Shown: positions 44,678-53,449, counted from the first letter of the stretch. The stretch: DNA of 64,000 nucleotides from Oscillospiraceae bacterium (GCA_900752435.1 CAADVD010000043.1:1-64000), one strand, 5' to 3'. Notes: a model not told the origin generated them from the sequence alone. Numbers and translations: made by a program.

Positions 44678-45700
44678 ATGAAGCGATACACCAAAATTCA
44701 CCATACTCTATTTGCCGCAGCCATCGTGCTTGCCCTTGCTCTGCCTGTCGGGGTGTGGCTGTTGACCCGACAATTTTCCGTTGCGACTCTATTTACCGGA
44801 ATCGGGAGTCTGCTGTTGCTTTTGCTGTTTGTTTTGGCTGACCAGAACAACGACGTTTACCTCAGCCGAACCATCATTCAGCTTTCCGAACTCATTGCCA
44901 GCATTACGGAACTGCGCGAACAGGACATTTTCCCCGACACCGAGGACACGCTGCTGTCCAAACTGCAAGGACAGGTCGTGAAGCTGACCAACATCCTGCA
45001 AGCCCAAAACCGAACGGCGGCACAGGAAAAGGAAGAAATCCAGTCGCTGATTTCGGACATTTCCCACCAGATTAAAACGCCCGTTGCAGCGCTCAAAATG
45101 TACGGAGAACTGTTGCAGGAGCATGATTTGTCCCAAACCCAGCAGGCCGAATATTTGAGCGCCATGGAAACCGCCCTCAACAAGCTGACCTTTTTAACCG
45201 ACAGTTTAATCAAAATGTCCCGTTTGGAGAGCGGCGTGATTCAGCTTCGCCCAACGCAAGCCTGCTTGAACGAAACCGTACTGGCCGCTGTGATGCAGGC
45301 CTACCATCCGGCCAAGAACAAGCACATCGACATTTCCTTTGAAGAAAAAAACGGGCGGGTATCGCTGTTACACGATACCCGCTGGACAACGGAAGCCATC
45401 TTCAATTTATTGGATAACGCCGTCAAATATACCCCAACCGGCGGCCGCATTGCCATCACTTTGCAAACCTATGAAATCTTTGCACGATTGGACATACAGG
45501 ACAACGGCATCGGCATTCCCGAAAACGAACAGTCAAAAATCTGGAAGCGCTTTTACCGCGGACGCAACGTCGGCGAGGAAGAGGGCGTCGGCATCGGCCT
45601 GTACCTGTGCCGCAAAATCATACAGGATCAAGGCGGTCAAGTGCGTGTTTGTTCCCATGCACAGGGAAGCACGTTCTCCCTTTTTTTACCGCTGAACTAA
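44678..45700 (+). CDS. Sensor histidine kinase, intramembrane-sensing type
   Basis: This 340-residue kinase has two N-terminal helices (about 10-30 and 36-56) separated by only a few residues, so it has almost no outside sensor domain. Such kinases often sense through a partner transporter. The DHp box is SDISHQIKTPVAAL, and the ATP-binding N (NLLDNAVKYTPTGG), G1 (DNGIGIP) and G2 (GVGIGLYL) boxes are intact. I prefer ATG 44678, 7 bases after GGAG, over ATG 44672, which overlaps the regulator stop. Confidence 0.9.
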   Translation: MKRYTKIHHTLFAAAIVLALALPVGVWLLTRQFSVATLFTGIGSLLLLLLFVLADQNNDVYLSRTIIQLSELIASITELREQDIFPDTEDTLLSKLQGQVVKLTNILQAQNRTAAQEKEEIQSLISDISHQIKTPVAALKMYGELLQEHDLSQTQQAEYLSAMETALNKLTFLTDSLIKMSRLESGVIQLRPTQACLNETVLAAVMQAYHPAKNKHIDISFEEKNGRVSLLHDTRWTTEAIFNLLDNAVKYTPTGGRIAITLQTYEIFARLDIQDNGIGIPENEQSKIWKRFYRGRNVGEEEGVGIGLYLCRKIIQDQGGQVRVCSHAQGSTFSLFLPLN

Positions 45701-45713
45701 CCGGTGTACCTTC

Positions 45714-46175
45714 TTACTTTGACTCGTATTTGGCGCGGAAAAAGGCGCTCACACTGCTCAATGCCCGTACAAATACCGTGGCTTCTTCCTCGGTCAGCGT
45801 TTGCAGAATGTCGTCCACCATTTCGCGGTGAAACGCCTCGTGCGCCCGATTCGCGATCCGTCCCAGCTCGGTGGCAAAAATGCGGACGACGCGTTTGTCG
45901 CGGTCATCGCGCTGGCGATAAAGATAACCTTTTTTCTCTAAAATATTGACGGATGTTGTCAGCGTACCCGCTGTAATGCGCAACTGTTTGGCGATGGAAG
46001 CGGAGCGGTTGTCTTCGGAGTGATCCTCTGCGTTGCACACCGCTTCAATGACATGCAGTTCCCGCGAAGACAGATTGGGAAAACCCGCTTGCGCAATGTA
46101 CAAATCTTCTGTTTTCAGAATTTCATTGAAAATTTCGACCAAAAAGTGATTGAGAATGGATTCATGAGCTTGCAT
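45714..46175 (-). CDS. MarR-family transcriptional regulator (FabT-like candidate)
   Basis: This 153-residue winged-helix regulator has SIAKQLRITAGTLTTSVNILEKKGYLYRQRDDRDKRVVRI as the DNA-binding core. It is divergent from the SCP2/acyltransferase genes, and the shared 243-base gap holds three TTTGA-N3-TCAAA boxes of the kind bound by FabT, a MarR-type fatty-acid regulator. Less perfect AT-rich repeats (TTTAAATTTAAA, TTTGTATTCAAA) lie near its own start. I infer that it represses the lipid-related genes and perhaps itself. It converges with the kinase gene, 13 bases apart. Confidence 0.85.
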   Translation of the reverse strand: MQAHESILNHFLVEIFNEILKTEDLYIAQAGFPNLSSRELHVIEAVCNAEDHSEDNRSASIAKQLRITAGTLTTSVNILEKKGYLYRQRDDRDKRVVRIFATELGRIANRAHEAFHREMVDDILQTLTEEEATVFVRALSSVSAFFRAKYESK

Positions 46176-46308
46176 ACAGTCTCCTGTTCTCTCAAAAATT
46201 TAAATTTAAAGACGAATAATCTCCTGTTTTGTATTCAAAGCAGTTTTATTATATTAAAAATAGCCAGATGTGTCAACGCGATTTTACAAAAAATAGGCAA
46301 AAGCATGC

Positions 46309-46337
46309 TTGTAAATGCGCGGGGCATGTGGTATAAT
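46309..46337 (+). promoter_or_regulatory. Promoter of the SCP2/acyltransferase operon
   Basis: TTGTAA (46309-46314), 17 bases, TATAAT (46332-46337), placing the start near 46344, just before the operator boxes. Confidence 0.75.
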
Positions 46338-46354
46338 TCACTCATAGCAAATAC

Positions 46355-46399
46355 TTTGATATTCAAAATGTTTGAAGTTCAAAATATTTGAAGTACAAA
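46355..46399 (+). promoter_or_regulatory. Three tandem FabT-like operator boxes
   Basis: TTTGATATTCAAA (46355), TTTGAAGTTCAAA (46371) and TTTGAAGTACAAA (46387) repeat with an exact 16-base period. The first two are perfect TTTGA-N3-TCAAA palindromes; the third has one mismatch. They lie between the promoter start and the Shine-Dalgarno, a blocking position. Confidence 0.75.
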
Positions 46400-46418
46400 C
46401 AATACAGGAGGAGTAGCG

Positions 46419-46742
46419 ATGACTTTTATGGAAGTATTCACCGAGCTGAAAGACAAATTCATGCAGGCGGATGTGAAGGATGTGCCGGGTCATTTGGCAA
46501 TGCAGGTCAATTTGCGCGGCGAGGGGGAAGGCGCATTTTATGCGGAATTAAATGATGGGGTTTTGACCGTGGAGCCGTATGAATACTACGACCGCGATGT
46601 CATTTTTGAAGTGGATTCCGAGGTATTCCGAAAAATCGTGGATGGAGCGCTCGACCCGGTAAAAGCCTATTTAACCGGCAAGCTGAAAATTACCGGCGAT
46701 TTGGACAAAGCGCTGACCATTCAGAAGTTGATTCGCAAGTAG
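46419..46742 (+). CDS. SCP2 sterol-transfer domain protein
   Basis: This 107-residue protein consists of one SCP2-like lipid-binding domain (pattern NLRGEGEGAFYAELNDGVLTVEP followed by DPVKAYLTGKLKITGDLDKA). SCP2 domains hold acyl chains or other hydrophobic ligands. It has a GGAGGAG Shine-Dalgarno, is the first gene after the tandem operators, and is followed after 46 bases by an acyltransferase-like gene. Binding of the acyltransferase substrate or product is inferred. Confidence 0.85.
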   Translation: MTFMEVFTELKDKFMQADVKDVPGHLAMQVNLRGEGEGAFYAELNDGVLTVEPYEYYDRDVIFEVDSEVFRKIVDGALDPVKAYLTGKLKITGDLDKALTIQKLIRK

Positions 46743-46788
46743 TTACGGCATTCTGCCAACCGAACAGGCAGAGAAAGGAACATGCACG

Positions 46789-48183
46789 ATGAACGAACAA
46801 AATCCAACTCTTTATCCGTTGACAGCGGCGCAGAAGCTGCATTTTTACAGCTTAAAATATTGTCCCTATAAGCAGCTTTTAAACATCGGTACCAGTTTGA
46901 CCATTTTGGAGGATGTGGATTTTTCCATTCTCAAAGAATCCATTTATGAAGCCTATGCGCGCAGCGAAGCGATGCGCATTCGCTTTCGCTATGGAGAAGA
47001 CGGCGAGTTATACCAATACGTCGCGGAAAAGGAGACGCGCGACATTGAGTTTTTTGAATTTTCACACTGGCAGCTCTGTCATGCTGAAGCGGAAATGAAC
47101 CGCTGGACGCGCGTGCCGTTTGAGCGCTGTGATTCGCCGATGAACCGCGTGGTGATGATTTCCATGCCGGGCGGATACAAGGGCATCTATCTGCTGGTGG
47201 ATCACATGACCATGGATTCCAGCGCCATCATCGTGTTCATGGTGGATGTGATTCAGCTTTACTGCCAAAGAAAATATGGCATGGATGCGCCGAAGCCATT
47301 GACTTCTTACATCGAGCAAATAAAAAAAGATCTGGAATACGAAGCTGGTTCACCAGCCAAAAAGCGGGATGAAGCCTTTTGGAAGAAATTTCTGGAACAG
47401 CCGGAACCAATCTTTTGCGATATATCCGGTCCGAAACAATTGGAGTTGGAACGGGAGCGGACGGGCAATCCGAACACGCGCGCGGCACGGGTGACCTCCG
47501 ATGATGTGTTGGCCAGACACGAGGTTTTCCATTTGGAACGCCATCCGGCGGACGTTTTGATGAATTTCTGCCGGGACAATCGAGTTCCCATGGTGGCGTT
47601 GATTTTGTTGGCGCTGCGCACGCAGATTTCGCGCATGAACGGCGGTGAGGAGGATGTGTCCATCATGCTGCCGATTGCCCGCCGCGGCAACAAGTCCGAA
47701 AAGAAATCGGGCGGTACGCGCGTACACTTTTTCCCATGCCGCACCATCATCGGCCGAGAGACGACGTTCCGTGAGGCGCTGAGCATCATTCAGAAAAATC
47801 AAATGTCGCTGTACCGTCATGCCAACTACGATCCGGTGGCCTTTTTGGCTCAGCGAAGGGAGCGCTTTCACAATGAGCCGGGGCAATCCTATGAGTGCAT
47901 GAGCTTGACTTATCAGCCGCTGAGCATGACAGCCGCGCCGGAGGAGCTGTCCCACATCGGATATCAGTCGCATTGGTATCCCAATGGTGTTGCCGCCAAT
48001 GCGCTGTATTTGACCGTGATGCACCAAGGGCTGGATGAAGGGATGGACTTCTACTTTGAGTATCAGACCGGCCGTGTGACAGAAGGCGAGCTGGAAAAGC
48101 TGTACTACTATGTTTGCCGGATTATGTTCCAGGGGGTAAAGGATCCGGAGCAGACCATGGGAGAAATTATGGATTTGGTGTAG
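46789..48183 (+). CDS. Condensation-domain-like acyltransferase
   Basis: This 464-residue protein has the fold signature of CoA/carrier-dependent acyltransferases related to NRPS condensation domains and alcohol acetyltransferases. The catalytic motif appears as DHMTMDS (about residues 144-150), a His-x3-Asp form in which the first His of the usual HHxxxDG is Asp. No adenylation or carrier domain is attached. The partner SCP2 gene and FabT-like operators point to a lipid or fatty-acyl product. The substrate is unknown. Confidence 0.78.
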   Translation: MNEQNPTLYPLTAAQKLHFYSLKYCPYKQLLNIGTSLTILEDVDFSILKESIYEAYARSEAMRIRFRYGEDGELYQYVAEKETRDIEFFEFSHWQLCHAEAEMNRWTRVPFERCDSPMNRVVMISMPGGYKGIYLLVDHMTMDSSAIIVFMVDVIQLYCQRKYGMDAPKPLTSYIEQIKKDLEYEAGSPAKKRDEAFWKKFLEQPEPIFCDISGPKQLELERERTGNPNTRAARVTSDDVLARHEVFHLERHPADVLMNFCRDNRVPMVALILLALRTQISRMNGGEEDVSIMLPIARRGNKSEKKSGGTRVHFFPCRTIIGRETTFREALSIIQKNQMSLYRHANYDPVAFLAQRRERFHNEPGQSYECMSLTYQPLSMTAAPEELSHIGYQSHWYPNGVAANALYLTVMHQGLDEGMDFYFEYQTGRVTEGELEKLYYYVCRIMFQGVKDPEQTMGEIMDLV

Positions 48184-48211
48184 TGCATGATTCTATAAAA
48201 AGGAAATAATG

Positions 48212-48255
48212 AAATCGCTTCGGGCAGTTTAGTCAACTGCTTCGAAGCGATTTTT
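48212..48255 (+). terminator. Terminator after the acyltransferase gene
   Basis: AAATCGCTTCG and CGAAGCGATTT form the outer stem, with an inner CAGTT/AACTG stem and a TTTTT tail. Confidence 0.88.
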
Positions 48256-48332
48256 GTTGTCCGAACGTTGAATCAAGAGGAATGCATTGGGACTTTCTGC
48301 ATAGAATAAAACAGAATAGGAGGGAAATCGGA

Positions 48333-48857
48333 ATGAAAAACTTGAGCCGATGGAGCATTGCTGGAGCGGTTTTTACTCTGCTTATTGGAACGCTGCTTCA
48401 TTTCGTTTATGATTGGTTCGGCGGAACAATTTGGGCGGTGCTTGGAGCGGTCAACGAAAGCACATGGGAGCATTTGAAGCTTGTCTTTTGGCCAATCGTC
48501 TTGTTTGCCGTTGTGGAATGGTTGGCTTATGGCCGGAATACGCCTGGATTTTGGCCGGCTAAGGCATGGTCGGTGTTGATTGCCATGGCAGCCATTGTGG
48601 TGCTGTTTTATACGTATACGGGCATCTTGGGGTACAATTTGATGGCCGTTGACATTGCCACCTTTGTGATTGGCACCATTTTGGCCTATTGCTTTGCCTG
48701 TCGGCGTTTGAATCAAAAGAAAGGCAGTTCGGCTTTTGCGATGGTGATGGCTGTGCTGCTGCTGTTGGTGTTGGCGGTTGGTTTTGCGGTGTTTACGTAT
48801 GCGCCGCCGCATCTTGGGCTGTTCCTTGACCCTGTGAGCGGTTCGTATGGGATTTGA
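48333..48857 (+). CDS. DUF6512-type membrane protein
   Basis: This 174-residue protein has about five hydrophobic helices and the segment LLHFVYDWFGG followed by NESTWEHLKLVFWP, which I associate with the DUF6512 family of clostridial membrane proteins. Function is unknown. ATG 48333 is 8 bases after GGAGGG; the frame extends upstream without family similarity. It is a single gene following a terminator, and the next gene is a metallo-hydrolase. Confidence 0.75.
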   Translation: MKNLSRWSIAGAVFTLLIGTLLHFVYDWFGGTIWAVLGAVNESTWEHLKLVFWPIVLFAVVEWLAYGRNTPGFWPAKAWSVLIAMAAIVVLFYTYTGILGYNLMAVDIATFVIGTILAYCFACRRLNQKKGSSAFAMVMAVLLLLVLAVGFAVFTYAPPHLGLFLDPVSGSYGI

Positions 48858-48924
48858 CAAAATTTTTCATGCTTGTCCTCAGCGAATGCTTGTGATAAAA
48901 TGAGGGCAAGGAGGCGTTGGGGAC

Positions 48925-49638
48925 ATGCAGGTTACTTATTTGGAGCACAGTGGCTTTGCCGTGCGGACGGAAAAGCATTTGCTGATTTTTGATTATTACC
49001 GCGACAAGCCCAAAGGGGCTGGACTGAGTAAAGGCGTAATCGATCCGGCGGAAATTAAGGATTTGGATGTGGTGGTGTTTGCGTCGCACAGCCACGGCGA
49101 CCACTTCAATCCCTGCATCTTTACTTGGCGGAAAGAGGTGGAGCGCATTCGCTATGTGTTGGCCGATGAGATTCAGACGGCGGAGGATGCGTTTTTCATT
49201 GGCGGCGGACAAACACTGGATTTGGGGGATTTGCAGGTGCGCGCACTGGAATCCACCGACCTTGGTGTGGCCTTTGTGGTGCAGGTGGACGGACACACCG
49301 TTTATCATGCCGGTGATCTCCATTGGTGGCACTGGGAAGGAGAGGACGAGCAGGAAAACCGCGAGATGGGCAGGCGGTATCGGGAGCAAATCGATTTGCT
49401 GAAAGGGGAATCGATTGATTTGGCGTTTGTGCCGGTGGATTTGCGGCTGGAGGAGCAGTTTTTGTGGGGACTGGATTACTTTATGAAAACGGTCGGCGCG
49501 GCACATGTGGTACCGATGCACTTTTGGCGACGGTTTGAGGTGTTTGAAAAAATTGCTTCCCAAAGACCGGAATATGCGGAGTACATTTGTGAGTTCCATC
49601 GGCGCGGAGAGCAGTGGACGGTATCGGAACGTGGGTGA
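48925..49638 (+). CDS. Metallo-beta-lactamase-fold hydrolase
   Basis: This 237-residue soluble protein has the MBL motif SHSHGDHF (about residues 51-58) and later VYHAGDLHWWHW and VVPMHFW metal-ligand segments, resembling the UlaG-like branch. The family includes phosphodiesterases, lactonases and nucleases, so the substrate is open. AAGGAGG precedes the ATG. It stands just upstream of the ZIP promoter but has no obvious terminator. Confidence 0.85.
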   Translation: MQVTYLEHSGFAVRTEKHLLIFDYYRDKPKGAGLSKGVIDPAEIKDLDVVVFASHSHGDHFNPCIFTWRKEVERIRYVLADEIQTAEDAFFIGGGQTLDLGDLQVRALESTDLGVAFVVQVDGHTVYHAGDLHWWHWEGEDEQENREMGRRYREQIDLLKGESIDLAFVPVDLRLEEQFLWGLDYFMKTVGAAHVVPMHFWRRFEVFEKIASQRPEYAEYICEFHRRGEQWTVSERG

Positions 49639-49668
49639 ACCGGTATAACATGTATTGGTGATACCGAC

Positions 49669-49697
49669 TTGACAAAAGAAGAATCCATGCGTATAAT
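49669..49697 (+). promoter_or_regulatory. Consensus sigma-A promoter of the ZIP gene
   Basis: TTGACA (49669-49674), 17 bases, TATAAT (49692-49697): a perfect consensus promoter. The -10 box lies inside the adjacent palindrome. Confidence 0.88.
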
Positions 49698-49735
49698 GAG
49701 CTAGTTAGCATATGCTAACTAGCTCATTATACGCA
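49688..49735. promoter_or_regulatory. Perfect 48-base palindrome centred on a GTTAG-N6-CTAAC operator
   Basis: The two 24-base arms are exact inverted complements with no spacer. The core GTTAGCATATGCTAAC (49704-49719) has the layout TTAG(S)-N4-(S)CTAA of DtxR/IdeR-type metalloregulator sites. The palindrome overlaps the -10 box and the expected start, so a bound dimer would block transcription. Related sites occur in front of feoA. Confidence 0.8.
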
Positions 49736-49814
49736 CAAGTGCGTGCATGTTTGGATACCACGAATGGGAATCGTGCAACGCACGGCACGCGTTTCAGGAA
49801 CGGAGGAAATGCAA

Positions 49815-50606
49815 ATGGAAATGGTATTATGGGCGGCCGGAGGAACCGGCTTTACCTTTTTGATGACCACGCTGGGCGCGGCGATGGTGCTGTTTTTTCG
49901 CAAAGGCGCTTCCGCTTTGGCACAACGGATTTTTCTGGGATTTGCGGCAGGGGTGATGATTGCCGCATCCGTGTGGTCTTTGCTCATTCCAGCCATTGAG
50001 GAGGCGGAAGCACAGGGAAAAATCGGATGGATTCCGGCGGCAGGGGGCTTTGTGCTGGGCGCTGTGTTTTTGATGGCGCTGGATTTTATCCTGCCGCATC
50101 TGCATCCCGGTTCGGAGAAGCCGGAGGGGATTTCGTCTTCTATGAAACGAAGCACATTGTTGGTATTCGCCGTGACCCTGCACAACATTCCGGAAGGGAT
50201 GGCGGTTGGATTGGCGTTTGCGCTGGCCGCACAGCACAGCGGAGAAGCCGGAGCTTTGTCAGCGGCATTTGCGTTGGCGCTTGGGATTGGCATTCAAAAT
50301 TTTCCGGAAGGTGCGGCGGTTGCTTTGCCGATTCGGCAGGAGGGTGTGAGCCGGGGAAAAGCGTTTTTGTACGGCAGTCTTTCCGGTGCGGTTGAGCCGG
50401 TTTTTGGCATTTTAACCGTGCTGGCGGCCGGCGTTTTGCAGCCGTTCATGCCGTGGCTGTTGTCCTTTGCGGCAGGCGCGATGATTTATGTAGTCGTGGA
50501 GGAATTGATTCCGGAAGCTCATCTGGGCGAACACTCAAATGTTGGTACGCTGGGAGTCATGGGCGGTTTTCTTGTGATGATGGTGCTGGATGTGGCGCTG
50601 GGATAA
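49815..50606 (+). CDS. ZIP-family metal transporter
   Basis: This 263-residue protein has eight predicted helices. The paired ZIP metal-site helices are clear: LHNIPEGMAVGLAFALA and GIGIQNFPEGAAVALPI. ZIP proteins import zinc, and some also iron or manganese. I start at ATG 49815, 8 bases after GGAGG; upstream in-frame codons run through the promoter leader. The promoter carries a palindromic operator also found at the feo operon, which favours iron or manganese control over zinc control. Confidence 0.92.
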   Translation: MEMVLWAAGGTGFTFLMTTLGAAMVLFFRKGASALAQRIFLGFAAGVMIAASVWSLLIPAIEEAEAQGKIGWIPAAGGFVLGAVFLMALDFILPHLHPGSEKPEGISSSMKRSTLLVFAVTLHNIPEGMAVGLAFALAAQHSGEAGALSAAFALALGIGIQNFPEGAAVALPIRQEGVSRGKAFLYGSLSGAVEPVFGILTVLAAGVLQPFMPWLLSFAAGAMIYVVVEELIPEAHLGEHSNVGTLGVMGGFLVMMVLDVALG

Positions 50607-50660
50607 TAGCTTGGTATAAAAGGCATTCCTTTGTTTATGATAAGAACGGAGGGATGCCTT

Positions 50661-50840
50661 TTGTCACGACCAAACAATTTGAGAGAGCTGCTTCAGCGAA
50701 GCAGCAGCACGCGCACCTATTTTGTTTCCTTGCCGGTGGAGATGCAAATTCGGCTGCATGAGCAGGGGGAGCACATTCGCTCGGCCGAGCAGCTGCACCG
50801 GACGGCTGAAATCTGGCAGGAACAATCCAGACTTTCTTAA
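50661..50840 (+). CDS. Small conserved-looking hypothetical protein
   Basis: This 59-residue protein (MSRPNNLRELLQRSSSTRTYF onward) starts at TTG 50661, 7 bases after GGAGGG. I recognise no domain, but the SLPVEMQIRLHEQGEHIRSAEQLHRTA helix and the good Shine-Dalgarno suggest a real gene. It follows the ZIP gene by 54 bases and may be cotranscribed with it. Some doubt remains because it is short. Confidence 0.55.
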   Translation: MSRPNNLRELLQRSSSTRTYFVSLPVEMQIRLHEQGEHIRSAEQLHRTAEIWQEQSRLS

Positions 50841-51012
50841 CGGAAAATCAAGTTGCACAAATCGGGAACGTTTTCGTTTGTACAAGCCGTAGATTTTGAA
50901 GTGTTTGCGGAAATTTCATGAAAAGATGCTTTCGGTCGGAAAGGCTTTGTGCTATACTGTTGTTCGTTCAGCAAGCGGTGTGTGCCGCTTCCATGATAGA
51001 AAGGATGAGCAT

Positions 51013-53445
51013 ATGGTTCAGCAAAAGCTTCAGGACGGCTGGCAATTGCAAATTGTGCAGACCGGTGAGACGATGGCGGCTGTGGTGCCTGGTTCGGTGT
51101 ACGGTGATTTGCTCCGAAACGGCAGGATGGAGAATCCGTTTTGGCGCGACAACGAGGATGCGGCACTGCGGCTGATGGACAATGATTTTTTGTATACGGC
51201 GCAGTTTGACGTTTGTCCGGAGGTACTGGAATGTGAGCAGGTGCTTCTGCGGTGCGAGGGACTGGACACGGTGGCTCAGCTCACCTTAAACGGTGAGGCG
51301 TTGGGCGAGGTGTGCAACCAGCATCGTACATGGGAATTTGACGTGAGGGAACTGCTTCGGCCGGCGGGGAATGAACTGCGCATTTTGTTCCATTCTCCGA
51401 CCCGATACATCAAGGAGCAATATGCCAAGGTGAAAGCGGACGGCTCAGAGGAATGCTCCGTCGGGTTTCCGCTTCTTCGCAAGGCGCACTGCATGTTCGG
51501 CTGGGATTGGGGGCCGAGGCTTCCTGACGCCGGTATTTGGCGCGATATTTTATTGCTGGGCATCAACGAAGCGCGGATTGACAGCGTGTATATCACCCAG
51601 CATCACCACGATGGACGGGTGGAGCTGGAATTTGATGTGCAGGCCGATGTTTGCTGTGAGGATGCGGAGATTTCTTATGCCGTGACGCTGACTGCGCCGG
51701 ATGGAACGGAGACGGCGGAGATGGATTCGCCAGCGTGCATGACGGTGGAACGGCCTCAGCTTTGGTGGCCGAACGGTTATGGGGAACAGCCGCTGTATAC
51801 GGTGGAAGTGGTGCTGTTGGCCGACGGGGAACCGGTCGATGTGTGGAAACGGCGCATTGGACTGCGCACGGTGACCATGCGCATTGAACCGGATGAATAC
51901 GGCGAGAGCTTTGCGCATGAGGTCAATGGCGTGGCCATCTTTGGGATGGGGGCGGATTACATTCCAGAGGACAACCTGTTTGGACGCATTACACCGGAGC
52001 GCACACGCAAGCTGTTGGAGCAGTGCAAGGCGGCCAACTTCAATGCGATTCGCGTTTGGGGCGGCGGCTACTATCCGGACGATTGGTTTTACGACATCTG
52101 CGACGAGCTGGGGCTGTTGGTGTGGCAGGATATGATGTTTGCCTGTGCGGTCTATGAGCTGACGGACGAATTTGAAGAAAACATCGTACAGGAGCTGATC
52201 GATAACATCAAGCGCCTGCGCCATCACGCTTCGCTGGGGCTGTGGTGCGGCAACAACGAAATGGAAATGTTTGTGGATCGGGGCAACTGGGTGAACACAC
52301 CGAAGCAAAAGGCGGATTACATCAAAATGTACGAGTACATTTTCCCGAAGGTGCTGAAGGAATACGACCCGAATACGTTCTATTGGCCGGCCAGCCCGTC
52401 CTCGGGCGGTTCGTTTGATTGTCCGAACGATGAGAACCGCGGCGATGTGCATTATTGGGATGTTTGGCACGGCAACAAGCCGTTCAGCGAATATCGCAAA
52501 TTCTTCTTCCGCTATGCGTCCGAATTTGGCTTCCAGTCGTTTCCGTGTGAAAAAACGGTGGAGAGCTTTACTCTGCCGGAGGATCGGAATATCTTTTCCT
52601 ATGTGATGGAGAAGCATCAGCGCAACGCATCGGCGAACGGGAAAATCATGAATTATCTGTATCAAACGTACTGCTATCCGACCAATTTTGGCACACTGCT
52701 GTATGCTTCCCAGATGTTACAGGCCGAGGCGGTCAAGTACGGTGTGGAGCATTGGCGCAGAAACCGCGGACGGTGCATGGGCGCGATTTATTGGCAGCTC
52801 AACGACTGCTGGCCGGTGGCAAGCTGGGCGTCCATTGATTATTACGGCCGCTGGAAAGCGCTTCATTATTATGCGAAACGCTTCTTTGCTCCGGTGATGC
52901 TGTCCTGCTGTGAAGAGGGGACTATGACGCAGGAACCGAACGTCAACGCGGAGATGCAGGACATCGAAAAGAGCATCCGGCTCAACGTTGCCAATGAGAC
53001 GATGCGGGAGCGTACCGGCGTGGTTCGCTGGGCACTGCGCAGCGCGGACGCTTCGGTGGTGCAATTCGGTGAGGAGAGCGTGTGCGTACCGGCGCTTTGC
53101 AGTGTTTGGCTGGATAAGGTTTGCTTCCCACAGGCGGATTTGCATGGGCAGTATGTGAGCTTTGAGCTGGAGATGGAAGGAGAAGTGATCTCCTCCGGTA
53201 CGGTGCTGTTCTGTGCGCCGAAGCATTTTTCGTTCTTGGATCCACGGCTTACGGTGGAAGTGGACGGTGATGAGTTGGTGGTGACGGCGCAGGCATATGC
53301 CAAAGGCGTGGAACTGCTCAATGAGAACGAAGACTGGATTTTAGAGGACAATTATTTTGATATGAATGCCGGAACGCGGCGTGTGAAGATTTTGAGCGGT
53401 GAGGCCGTCGGAATTCATGTGCGGAGTGTGTTTGACATTCGCTAG
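51013..53445 (+). CDS. Beta-mannosidase (glycoside hydrolase family 2)
   Basis: This 810-residue cytoplasmic enzyme has the GH2 sugar-binding, immunoglobulin-like and TIM-barrel domains. The acid/base Glu is in WCGNNEMEMF (about residue 417) and the nucleophile Glu is in YASEFGFQSFP (about 507). The long NAIRVWGGGYYPDDWFYDICDELGLLVWQD stretch is typical of mannosidase-type GH2 enzymes. It would remove terminal beta-mannose from oligosaccharides taken up from plant mannan or N-glycan cores. No signal peptide is visible. ATG 51013 follows AAAGGA; an extended -10 TATACT lies at 50953-50958. Confidence 0.93.
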   Translation: MVQQKLQDGWQLQIVQTGETMAAVVPGSVYGDLLRNGRMENPFWRDNEDAALRLMDNDFLYTAQFDVCPEVLECEQVLLRCEGLDTVAQLTLNGEALGEVCNQHRTWEFDVRELLRPAGNELRILFHSPTRYIKEQYAKVKADGSEECSVGFPLLRKAHCMFGWDWGPRLPDAGIWRDILLLGINEARIDSVYITQHHHDGRVELEFDVQADVCCEDAEISYAVTLTAPDGTETAEMDSPACMTVERPQLWWPNGYGEQPLYTVEVVLLADGEPVDVWKRRIGLRTVTMRIEPDEYGESFAHEVNGVAIFGMGADYIPEDNLFGRITPERTRKLLEQCKAANFNAIRVWGGGYYPDDWFYDICDELGLLVWQDMMFACAVYELTDEFEENIVQELIDNIKRLRHHASLGLWCGNNEMEMFVDRGNWVNTPKQKADYIKMYEYIFPKVLKEYDPNTFYWPASPSSGGSFDCPNDENRGDVHYWDVWHGNKPFSEYRKFFFRYASEFGFQSFPCEKTVESFTLPEDRNIFSYVMEKHQRNASANGKIMNYLYQTYCYPTNFGTLLYASQMLQAEAVKYGVEHWRRNRGRCMGAIYWQLNDCWPVASWASIDYYGRWKALHYYAKRFFAPVMLSCCEEGTMTQEPNVNAEMQDIEKSIRLNVANETMRERTGVVRWALRSADASVVQFGEESVCVPALCSVWLDKVCFPQADLHGQYVSFELEMEGEVISSGTVLFCAPKHFSFLDPRLTVEVDGDELVVTAQAYAKGVELLNENEDWILEDNYFDMNAGTRRVKILSGEAVGIHVRSVFDIR

Positions 53446-53449
53446 ATAC

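Noticed and set aside
49688..49735. Palindrome read as a terminator of the metallo-hydrolase gene
   Set aside because: It lacks a T run after the stem and contains the -10 box of a consensus promoter, so an operator role fits better.
51037..51056. Third AATTGCAAATTG repeat in the beta-mannosidase gene
   Set aside because: It lies within conserved coding sequence in frame, with no hairpin or extended tract, so chance similarity is likely.
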